From Siphonodentalium dalli (taxonomy: Eukaryota; Mollusca; Scaphopoda; Gadilida; Siphonodentaliidae): a stretch of DNA of 64,000 nt. The DNA is taken from NCBI GenBank assembly GCA_032622095.1, contig CP136065.1, forward strand, positions 65,959,031 through 66,023,030. Reading direction: 5' to 3'. The translations under genes and the position numbers were made by a program. This document shows, one piece after another, positions 1 through 12,200 of the stretch; the first letter of the stretch is position 1, and each line of letters opens with the position of its first letter. The notes under the pieces are model-generated. The model searched no databases and was not told the origin of the DNA. It saw nothing but the letters and a program-made list of their open reading frames with translations.

Positions 1-238
1 AAACTGAGCTACTATTCTGATAAGGACTGCAATCGTCACAAAGGAGAAATCGACCTGGTGCAATGTGAACAAATTATCGAGTCGCTCAACTCAGACCATT
101 ATCCATATGTGTTGGCGATAAAAACATTGTTCAAAAAAAAGGAAAGGACATATTTTCTCGCAACAGAATCTGAACATGAGATGTCTCTGTGGGTACAGAA
201 TTTGTGCACAGTCTGTGGGTTAAAACAAGAAGATAATC
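1..238 (+). CDS. GAB: GAB-like exon: C-terminal half of PH domain
   Basis: The open frame starts at base 1 and ends at donor CGTATGT (exon ends at 238, phase 1). The peptide runs from KLSYYSD through EIDLVQCEQ to MSLWVQNLCTVCGL, matching the last strands and C-terminal helix of GAB PH domains, including the invariant tryptophan of that helix. The true exon start is outside or at the window edge. MITE-A1 begins about 65 bp after the donor. Confidence 0.88.
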
Positions 239-3200
239 GTATGTTGTGATTTTACCATATTATCATTTTATTGCGCACTTTTTGGCTTATATTTTAGTGA
301 GATACCATAATGCCCTAAATAATCGACTCCTTAACCACAGGAGAATTATGGGTAACTTTTCAGGATTTAGTCAGAAATATGGCTTGTTGCCATTCATCGG
401 AAAGCTCTCACTGAGAGCTTTCCGATGAATGGCAACAAGCCATATTTCCGACTAAATCCTGAAAAGTTACCCATAATTCTGCTGTGGTTAAGGAGTCGAT
501 TATTTAGGTCATTACTGTACATGTTTTGGTACAGGCTCTAGGGACCAGCCGAGATGTTTCAAATTGGGAGAACTCACTTCTCTCTCTTTAACACTTTCAT
601 GATGGGAGCTGCGTTGGTGCAGCATTAAAGACAATAGGGCACCTCGCATATATAAGAGCATGCACTTGCTTACATGATCAGTGTAAATATTGTTAGGCCA
701 ATGCATTCTCTTATATATGTGAGGTGCCCTATGGGCGACACGCATACATAAGAGAATGCATTGGCACAGGGTTTTTGCAAAAAATGAGAAAGCTCCAGTC
801 ATCAAAAGGTTAAATGTTGTTATAAGGGAGAAGTAACAGCGGCTGAAGTTTAAACCCAACATCACCCGTCTATGATCCAATAAGTATCATGCAACACAAG
901 ACCCCATTTATAAAACCATTAGAGTGAGTAAAAACAGCATTATAAATAGTAAAATATACTTTGTATAGTTGAAATTAATGCATAGGCTTTTGCTCAAACA
1001 TAGAATTATCAATTGATCAAGTGCACGTGGCATCATAAATTTGTCGCTTTTGATTGGATAGCAGACAGTGTGCTCACATTCGCAGCTCATGTTTTCCTGG
1101 TAGTTGTTAGTTTCACGCTACGGTGAAATAACGGAACCTAGAGTGAAATAACAAAACGCAATTTCGCTGTAGCTCAGAAGAGATACGACATTCTGTGTTT
1201 TGGTAAATTTCTGCTATTTTGTAGGGAGGATATATTAAAAATGAAGTTTTAGGAACAAGTCTGAATTTAATGTGTCTGACATTTGCAGAATGAGGTCCCA
1301 GAGGGTAAATTTAGTGACACTATCCCGCACAGCGGGCTAGAGTCACAAAATTCACCCACTGGGGACCTCATTATGCTTAGGCCTCAACTTCTATGGGAGA
1401 CCTAGGATCAGATTGAAGTTCCCCAGTTGAAGATGGTGTTGTTCACCCATTAGTCACCTCGATTATACATTTTATCTTATGCAAATTATGGGATATAGAA
1501 ACTCAACAGAAGGAAAAAGTAACTAAAAACAATGTTAATTTGAGACTATAGATAGTTTCCAGAAGATGAGGCCTAAGCAGAATGAGGTCCCCAACGGCTG
1601 AATTTGGTGATGCTAGCCCACTGTGTGGATAGCGTCACTAAATTCACCCTCTGGGGACCTCATTCCGCAAATTTCAGACACATTTAAATTCATGCTCTTT
1701 TGGAACTGAATGAGTAACACAATGTAACATGTCACTGATGTTAGTGAGCAAATTTAATTTGTAATATTGTATTTTCAGCATCTCCGAGTGATATTCCACC
1801 CCAGACAAACGGACAAACTCAGGAAAAAAGACCTCAACGGTCACATGGACATGCCTCTTCACCTCCAGCACAGCCTGCTGTCGCTGCCTCACCTCCGAGT
1901 AAAGTAAATGTTGTAGTTACTCAACCAGTGGCCATCAAGGAGACATATAACACATTTCCGCGCCCCACCCCGAAAGAGGAGTATATTCCGATTACTGAGT
2001 GTACGACAGGAACGAAATCCAAACCTCCCATGGTGTCGCGGAGTGAGCGTCGAAAGCGATCGGACAGTGTTCCAGATGAGGTAGCTCCTCCCCCACCCGT
2101 TAAAAAACCAATTCAAGAACGTGTTAATAATGTAAAAAAGCCATCTATGGACTTATATGATGTCCCACCACCATCGGCAAGAGTTTTCGATGATGCAGAC
2201 AATTTATACAAAGTGCCACCTGTGCGCAGCGATCGAGCAAATTCAAGGTCAAGTAGTAGTAGCAGCAGTAGAGGTTCTGATTCGATATCTGGTGCACTTT
2301 ATGATCATCCAACAAATCAGCGAGCTATTTCACCGAGTCAGCTGTATGATGTGCCACCATTGGTTCGTCATGATGACGAGGCCAAACCTCCGATTCCGCC
2401 TCGGCCAGACTTTATCGAAGAGCAGACTCCATATCACAATCTACCTATGAATTCAAAAGTTATTTTGGATTTACATCAAGTTGTGTCTGCTCCAAAAACG
2501 ACAGATGACGATATTTATAAACTTCCTGCTTCTGGGAATTCGACGATTTCAGGCATTTTTCAGTCCCCGCCTCCTCCGTGTTCTAATAAAAATACGAAAG
2601 GTTCGGCTCATAAATACGTCAATGCGTCAACAGGTTATGTTGATAGCCCAATGGCCCCAGCTCCTCCTCCTTGTGAATCTTCATATATTGGTATGGGGGG
2701 TGGAAGTCCTGATGATAACACAGTGGAATACACAGACATGTCGGCTGCTGATTCAGCTACTAGTAACAATGTGGAATACACAAACATGTCACGAGATTCA
2801 GAAATTATGAGCGTCTATCAAGTTCCACCACGACCGAAGCCTAAGCATTTTGAACCACGGTCACCCAGAAGTACTGATACAAAAGGTTTGTGTTAAAAAT
2901 CTTAACAAGAAATAGGCCTGAAAATATTGTGCTGGACATTTGCAGAATGAGGTCCCCAGAGGGTGAATTTAGTGATGCTACTCCATACAGCAGGCTAGGA
3001 TTACCAAATTTATCCTCTGTGGACGTCATTCTGCATGACCATCTGTTATGGGAGACATAGACTCAGATTGAAGTTCTCAAATGGTGAATATTGTGATGTA
3101 CACCCATTGGGAACCTCAATTATGCAATGTGTCGTCTGCCAATTTGTCCACTACTGGTCACAAATCTAGCAAGACACATTTCAACATGTATTCGATATTT

Positions 3201-6200
3201 CCCTTTGTAATTTCTGATACCGTAATATGGGAGCTTTCTTTTTGGATTGTTTTAACTGAATGTACATGGTTTGTACAACAGACCGTTTTATTGAAATTGT
3301 TTAAACACTTAATCATGAACAGAAATTTTTCAAACCAACAATATTTTTGATAATTCGTGAGTAAACACATTAAAATATCTGCCTGCTGGAAATGTTTTGT
3401 TGTAAAAAGTGGAAATAAAAACCTGTCTGCTGGGTAATTTGGTGTGTCGAAATTAATTATTAAAAATTGCCTGCCTGCCCAATGTGAAAAAAGTGTCTTT
3501 GAAGCAGATAATCAACTTTGTTTGATTGGCCTTTAGTATGATACAAATTGTCCATTCTGTCAGGAATCTAAGAACGTCAGGTAAATAGGATAAATATAAC
3601 GCTCTTTTACAGAAACTTTCGGCCACTAGTCTACTTCAACATTCTTCAACATATGTTGAGCATCTACTCGTGTATGGTGTTGAACTGATGTATCCTTTAT
3701 GAGACAAGATGTAATTATTCAGAAATATACTTGCTGAAGAAGCCCAGTGGCCGAATGCTTCTATAAAAAAGCATTATAATTAACTTGATATTTTACGTTT
3801 CTATAAAAAACATCTCAGAATAGTTGTGTTTTTTATTTTCATTTGAAAGTTCCTGTTCTGTTAATAGGTTGTGATGAAGATTCCAGATTCAATTTTAATT
3901 GAATCCTCCAATTTGTTGATTCGAGTCAAACCATCTGGAAATTGCGATTTCGTTTCATCTTAACTCACAATTTCAATATATCTCAACTTCTTCGCTTATC
4001 CCTTCCAATTTTAATAACTTTGTACACATTCATGATATGTGCGAGGATGGAGCTATTGCTTCCATTTATGTGGATTTTCAAATTGTGTTGCAAATATCAC
4101 AGTAAACTAATTAACCCTTTCATGATGGGAGCCCGCTGGTGCAGCATTAAAGATCATGTGCCAGTGCATTCTCTTATATGTGCAAGTCTCCCATAGGGAG
4201 CCTTTCATATGTAAGAGAACGGATTGGCTTACAAGGTCAACATAAATATTGTCAGGCCAAAGCGTTCTCTTATATATAAGAGAATGATTTGGTACAGGGT
4301 TTTCGCAAAATTTTAGGAAGCTCCAGTCATGGAAGGGTTATATTAGTATTCATTAATATGTTCACATTTGTAGGGTAGTGCCCTCCACAGAGATAACGGC
4401 GTGACGTTGTACATAAAAGATAAGGTGTTGTGTTTTTGTTATTTGGTGTGGGTATAATTCTTCATAGAAAGGGAGTAAACCTCCATTTCTAGTATTTAGC
4501 CACTTGTGCTAATAACAAAATGTTTGGTGTTCAAAACTATGTTTCAACCAAGCCAGGATTTAGTGTGTCTGACATTTGCAGAATGAGGTCCCCAGAGGGT
4601 GAATTTAGGGATCTATCCCATACAGCAGGCTAGCATCACCAAATACACCCTCTGAGAACCTCATTCTGCTTAGGCCTCAACTGCTATGGAAGACCTACAA
4701 TCAGATTGAAATTCCCCAGTTGAAGTACATGTAGGTGATGTTCACCCATTAGTCACCTCGACTATGCATTTTATCTTCTGCAAATTAAGGGATATAGAAA
4801 CTGAACAGAAGGGAAAAAGTAACTAAAACAATGTTAATTTGAGACTATAGATACTTCCCAGAAGATGAGGCCTAAGCAGAATGAGGTCCCCAGATGGTGA
4901 ATTTGGTGATGCTGGCCCACTGTGTTGGATAGGGTCACTAAATTCACCCTCTGGGGACCTCATTCTGCAAATATAAGACACTAAATCCAAGCTTGGTTTC
5001 AACTTAAAGCAAATGGACTTTGAGGTTTTGCTTTTACAATACTTTGATGTTTTGCTTATAGAATTTCTCTTCTTTGAAGCTCATGTACCCCCTCGTGTCC
5101 CCCTTCATTAGGGTAGTAATACTTATCCCAATGCTTTATCTTTTCCCTCTAGGATTGTTGTTTTTAGCTCAACTTGACAAAGTAAAGTTATAGCTATTGC
5201 CATGGGTTGGCATCCATCGTCCATCCGTGTGTCTGTGTGTCCATCAACAATTTCCTTTAGCACCCCCTACAGGCCACATCCTTAATCAGATTGTCACCAA
5301 AAGGATCTTCAGGGTGACCTCTAAATGGGATCCATTTTTCCTAAATTTGTTATAAACATTGCCGCCAGCAGCCATCTTGATTTCAAATTTGAATCCATCA
5401 ACACACCCTGAGGCGCACATTTATTAGGATTTTTTTGAAAGAATTTACAAACATGTTTAGGATCACCTTAAAATTTGGAGTTAGAATGATTTTCGATTAA
5501 AATCATGTCCTTTGGTAGCCATCTTGGATTTTACTTTTTCATAACAAAATTCTTTGTCACCTACCCTATAATCATCATTTTCTATCCGATTTGTCCCAAA
5601 CTTCATATGACTCCAGTTGACCTCCAGTATTACTTAAACAATTAAGCTGTCCACATTCCTTACCAACCCATTGACTGTAATGTATGACATTATCCCCTCT
5701 CCAAGTTGAGCTGCAGTGTCATTGACACTTTCATTTTGTTTAGTTTTGTTCTCTTGGTTTTTATTTCAACTGGAATTTTTGGTGTAGGATATAATTACGA
5801 TATTGTTACAATCTTTTTATTTAAGTTGCTAGATCATGCCTTGAATCTCTACTCTAGCTACTGCTATCCTCAAAGTAATTGACCTGAAAAATGAGGATGA
5901 TACCCCAGTAATGGCCGCGGTATTACCGGTAGTATATGGTATCCACCACTGTATCGAGACGGTCACTGTGGTGGAGTTACGGTACCATGCGGTTATGATA
6001 CCCTGGTCTATTAGCAGTTGTCATACTGAAAGTTGAAATAATATGTCCACAAGGATCTCGTTAAAAATTCCACAGATATAAGATGAATCACTGCATTTTA
6101 TTTTCACGCTTGCATGTGTAAATCCCAATCAATGCGACCTGACATCAGGTGATGGGTGGAGTTTATAAATTGACAGCTGAAACAATGTCGGCAACTTCAA

Positions 6201-9200
6201 AGTTGCGTACAGTTCATGGCGTGCTACATATAACCCCATATATAATATACAAATTTCTATCGAGCTTTCTCATATCCTATACTTGGAATACTATGAACTG
6301 ATGTATTGTCTACCTCACACATGGAACAGACTTGACTTAGTCTTTAACCCTTTCAGTGCCAGCTCCTAATTTACAGTCTGTAAAATCAGCCCTTTTTTGG
6401 GTATGCTTAAGCATGCTATAGCAAATTTAAAAACAAACTGGATAAAACCTTAGGGGCATGTTATAACTCAAAACTATCACCAAGTATTCATAGTAATAAT
6501 TTTGATGCCCATGAAAAACGTAAGATTCCCTGGCACTAAACCTACAAAATAAGTGTTAAAGAATACAAGAAAAAATTATCAAAATTATAAAAAATTGTAA
6601 AAAATAATAACAAATGATGAAAAATTGTTAGACTAATGCATTCTCTTATATATGCGAGGCGACCTATGGTCGACTCGCATATATAAGAGAATGCATTGGC
6701 ACAGGTTATATGGGTTGATACAAAAATCGGACCTGGCACTGAAAGGGTTAATAGGCTCACGGAACAACAATTACACAGAGCGATAAATAACCCCATGTCT
6801 GCTTGGTATATTGTCTGTAAAAATCTAACCAAGTATCGTGAATCGCAACCGCATGTATCATGGTATAACCGCAGTACATGTGGTGTTGAATCGATAATAA
6901 GCGGAAACCTTACTGCGGTGTTGGAGGTTGCCACAGTGTAATACCGTGGTATTATCGGGGTGTCACTACGTTAGAACTTAGAGGTGGTCAATTACTTTAA
7001 CCCTTTACCCAACAGAAGGGCCCTGTGCCAATGCATTCTCTTATATATGCGAGTCGACCATAGGTCGCCTCGCATATATAAGAGAATGCATTGGCTTAAC
7101 ACATTAAAAATTATAAAATTGTTAAAGAATGTAAGAAAAAATGGTAAAAAGTGTTAAAAAAAGATTTTTTTTAGGCCAATGCATTCTCTTATATATGCGA
7201 GGCGACCTATGGTCGACTCGCATATATAAGAGAATGCATTGGCACAGGGCATAACTGTAACTATCACAATATGGTCAAGGAGCCGGTTCCAATGATACCC
7301 ATATTTGTATGGTTCTATTGAGACAGACCGAAGATATTTTAGGCTGTTGAAGCTTTATTTGGCCGGTTTTGGCCGGTTTGTTGGGTAAAGGGTTAAGAAT
7401 AGCTCTATGCCTGTAGAGTTCATACTCCATCAGTTCAAACCCTGGGACCATTTTTGAAGTTATGACTGGGAACAATATATCATAAAAAAAATAAACACAG
7501 GTAATATATTTCTTAGTTAATAGTTGTTCCTTAATAATGCTTTTCACAACAGGTGAAGATCGCAGCTTGAGATTACATGATATACCAGTTAGTGAATTTT
7601 GTGAATCGATTGCTCTTTGTTACCTACGATCATAAAAAATTTCCCTCGGTGGTTAATTCATGGTTATCTGAAAATCTGCACACAAAATTGCCTAATTCAT
7701 ATAATCTCCACCTACTATGAAATACATTCATTAAGGAACAGGTATTTACTAAGAAATTATTACCTGCATTAATTTTTATGTGATATGGTTCCGGGTCAGC
7801 ACTTCAAAAAGTTCCCAGTTTTCGAACTGGTGAAATATGATCTCTGTTGGCGTAGCCAGAATATTGGCATGATCTACTGAACTGCATGTATTTGTTCATT
7901 GGCTCACAGCATGTCTAGTCTGTTTTGATTTCATTTTGGTTTAGAATTCAACACTTGTAAGATATTCTCTAATTTCTCTCACAGAGCTTGTTGGCTGTGA
8001 CCACAGCTGGTTCAATACATTTAACCCTTCCATGACTGGAGCTTCTTGAAATTTTGCAAAAACCGTGTGCCAATGCATTCTCTTATATATACGAGTCTCC
8101 CATAGGGAGCCTCGCATATATAAGAGAATACAATGGCCTTAAACTGTTTACCTTGTCATTGTAAGCCAGTGCATTCTCTTATATATGCGAGGTTCCCTAT
8201 GGGAGACTCTCTTATATAAGAGAATGCACTGGCACAGGATCTTTAATGCTGCACCAGCGCAGCTCATGTCATGAAATGGTTAAGAAATGGATGATGATAA
8301 TCTTCTGCTGAATGGATACAAGTTAGTCTGTCAGTTTGTGTAGAACAAGGAAGCGTTCCACACATAAAAATGCATGGAATGCTATAAAATTTAAATCCGT
8401 TCCCTATAATTATTTGCACTCAACCGGTAAACTAAAGAGTATTTATTAACCCTTTTTATACCAAATACTCATTGATGAGTAGTTCCCTTAGGAAATGTTC
8501 TAGAGATGTGCGGTATACTGAAACGATATCGGTATCGACACAATATCGAAATACTGAACTGAAGCAGCATGACAATACCGAGGTGTTCAGTATCTCAAAT
8601 ATCCCAACGTCCGCTATTTATACAATGCTATAATATACAGTAATGTCCTAAATAATCGACTCCTTAACCACAGCAGAATTATGGGTAACTTTTCAGGATT
8701 TAGTCGGAAATATGGCTTGTTGCCATTCATCGGAAAGCTCTCAGTGAGAGCTTTCCGATGAATGGCAACAAGCCATAATTCTGTTGTGGTTAAGGAGTTG
8801 ATTATTTAGGGCATTACTGTAGTATACTAGTATACTCCCATAATTAAGTTTTAATTAACTCAAAGTTGCAGTCTTTGCAAACTCTTTGTATAAGGATTAA
8901 CTGTCATGTGGACTGTTTTTATGGAGATGTAACCGAGAGGTAAGTGGTCATAACTTGTGTAAAACCCGAAGGTATACTGAAACGATATCGGTATCGACAC
9001 AATATCGAAATACTGAACTGAAGCAGCATGACAATACCGAGGTGTTCAGTATCTCAAATATCCCAACGTCCGCTATTTATACAATGCTATAATATACAGT
9101 AATGTCCTAAATAATCGACTCCTTAACCACAGCAGAATTATGGGTAACTTTTCAGGATTTAGTCGGAAATATGGCTTGTTGCCATTCATCGGAAAGCTCT

Positions 9201-12200
9201 CAGTGAGAGCTTTCCGATGAATGGCAACAAGCCATAATTCTGTTGTGGTTAAGGAGTTGATTATTTAGGGCATTACTGTAGTATACTAGTATACTCCCAT
9301 AATTAAGTTTTAATTAACTCAAAGTTGCAGTCTTTGCAAACTCTTTGTATAAGGATTAACTGTCATGTGGACTGTTTTTATGGAGATGTAACCGAGAGGT
9401 AAGTGGTCATAACTTGTGTAAAACCCGAAGGGTTTACATACAAGTTATGACCACTTACCTCATGGTTACATCTCCATAAAAACAGTCCACATGACAGTTA
9501 AACCTTATATTTATATACATTTAGCGAAAAAGCCACTTTTGTAAATGTATTTAAATCGAAAAGTGTATCGTGACAAAACCAGCCCAAAATATCCCATAGC
9601 GCCCTTGGCAAAGTTAACAGGAACAACGAGGCTCTTTATATTGAAACATGATGATTTATTAAGTCCAAATGCGCCCAAAACATTACGCGTTCTTCTTTAC
9701 GAAACCGATGACGCGTCGATGTAATTATGGGGCTGCAGTTATGACCTGTTGCGCATTCACCGAGAAATAATTGCAACTAGCGACGTGGGCGCCGACCAAT
9801 CGGAATGCTGGATTTAGTGATAATCACACTTAGTATGTAAATATATAAATGTAACAGCACACACGAACAATGATAGCACTACTCACACTAGCCCACAAGT
9901 TGGCCACAACCAAAGAGGCAACTGAACTCAAAGAATTGGTGGGACAAAATCATGCGCAAATGTATCTTCTTGAGTTAGGCCTACAAGTATGTTCATATAT
10001 TCATCTCTGATCTCTCCCTAATGGTGCCCTGTCTCACTTGTCTTGCAGTCTGTATACTCAGATGCACTTGTATAAGTGCACTGTCAGAGGTATTCATGAC
10101 CATACAGAGATTGCATACTGATGGCATATCCCAAATCGCATCAATCAAAGGACTCAAACGCCGACAGTTATAAATCTACATGTATGTGTTCTCATTTTTG
10201 ACTTCCCTCCAAGTTCATGGAAACATGAACTGGATATCTTTTTCTAGGAATTCATCTGCAGCTATTTATAAATATTTTTTCCTTTAGTGACCTACTAAAG
10301 CAGGTGTTAATTTTGACATGACAAGTATACATTTTACTAGGGTACCCAGCATTGCTCCCGTGAAGAATGCGTAATTTATTAGTGGCCCTTCAAGTCATTT
10401 TAAATAATTATTAGTCATCTGGGGTTAACAGCACCTATTGCATAACTCTCCGATAAAGTTACATCTAATAAGTTGATAATTAATGCTCCTTATTGCTAAT
10501 TATTAGTGCCTCTTTAAGTCACAGCTCCTATCCAGTGATATTCCCCGCATCATTTTACTTTTGTGCACCAATTTTCCCACATATTGTCTGGGCTGATAAT
10601 AAATGCCCTTTATTTATTAGTCCCCTCCTTTAAAGGCCCACTTAAATTTTGAATCCACAGATCACATTATGTATAACATATTCCATATTATATACCATTT
10701 GGAAGAGTAACCAAAATATGTATATCTTATCAGAATACGAAAGACCTGTGGCTTTGGAGTGTCCACCGAGTGACAGAGATTCTCAGATTAACACCAAGAT
10801 TTTCCCAGTTACTCACCCCAGAATGCATCATAATTCACAAATAAGAGATAGAGTGATTCCCCTTCCGTTGATAATATTAGACTGGCAGTACAGATCAGAT
10901 CGAAATTAAGCACATAACACACATCCATACCTTGACAAAAACAACATGTACATAGTTTATATGACCGGATAAGTTGATAATATAATGTTTTGGAACTTCC
11001 TCTTTCAAATGGTATATAATATGGAATACATGTACATGTACATGTACATGTATGTTGTATATAATGTGATCTGGGGATTTGAACATTAAGTGGGTCTTTA
11101 AGTCATCTGAGGTCAAAGGCACTTATCCCATGACAATCCCTTGGTCAGGTAACCCATCTGTTTTCCTACATATCTTCTAAGCTGATAAAAAAAACACTCT
11201 TTATTGCTCATATTTGCCACTTTAAGTCATCTGAGGTTAACGGCATGTATCTCATGACACTCTACTTGGTCAATTTTCACTGACCAGATTAGTTATTTGT
11301 GCCCTTTCAAGATATCTGAGGTCAACAGGATATATCTAATAAGATTCCCGGGTCAAATTACCCATATGTACAAATTTTCAGCTTCAATGATCCAACCTTT
11401 TGGTCGCCTCTAGCCAAAATTTATTATTATTTATTTATTATTAGTGCCCTTTTAAGACATCTGAGGTGAACGGGACCTATCTAATAAAGCTCCCTGGGTC
11501 AAATTACCACTACATACAAATTTTTCAGCTCTAATGGTCCAGCCGTTTGGTCGCCTATAAGTTCAGATAATAAGTTCAACAAATGACCTTTGTTTTTATC
11601 TGAACATTTCCTAAGTGATAACTACTCATCAATGAGTATTTGGTAAAGAAAGGGTTAATAATTTTATAGCACAGCATTATAGTTCTTTCCACTCAGAGCT
11701 GGATATTTATCTAGTGACAGAATGTCATACCATAAATTCTATCATAATTAAGTTTATTTATTTGTAAAAAATATGTACTGTACTGCCCCATGTAATTGAC
11801 CCAGTAACTGGGGTTATTATGCATTTATAACTGCGGTCAAACCATAACTGCACCGAAATTAACGGTTCTGTGACTGCTGTGGTACCACGATTAAATGCGG
11901 TAAAGGAACCCTGGTTATACTTGTGTATTTCTTGACTGCTACATGTAACTGCTGACTTTTTCATTTCTATGACACATACCAGTATATATTTGCTGGAGCT
12001 ACAATTGTACTAAAGTTACTGTTTCATACCAGTTGATCATTTACAATGGTTTTAACCACACAATCCTCTGGTTATCTTGCAGTTTATAACCGAGTTTTGG
12101 AATTCAGAAACATGGCTTGGGCATAAGGTTTTGAAACATTTAGGCCATTTCCAGAGAATGAGACTCGTTAAACGACATAGCGATCATATTTCATATTGAT

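Larger units (their letters stand above)
8512..9429. repeat. Perfect 459-bp tandem duplication
   Basis: Units 8512-8970 and 8971-9429 look identical, each with one MITE-A copy. Confidence 0.92.
8446..11658. mobile_element. MITE-E long form (3.2 kb, TTAA ends)
   Basis: Both ends are TTAACCCTTT with about 50 bp of inverted repeat (CAAATACTCATTGATGAGTA). The interior holds a 459-bp tandem duplication, a 150-bp palindrome, element P1 and a diverged satellite. No transposase frame found. Confidence 0.72.

Noticed and set aside
2887-2893. Alternative GAB donor at 2890
   Set aside because: It gives phase 2, which would skip the 14685 exon; the 2886 donor keeps all five exons in frame. RNA could show that both are used.
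6632-6704. Rho-independent terminator reading of the hairpins
   Set aside because: The genome is eukaryotic, there is no T-tract rule, and the hairpins are parts of transposons.
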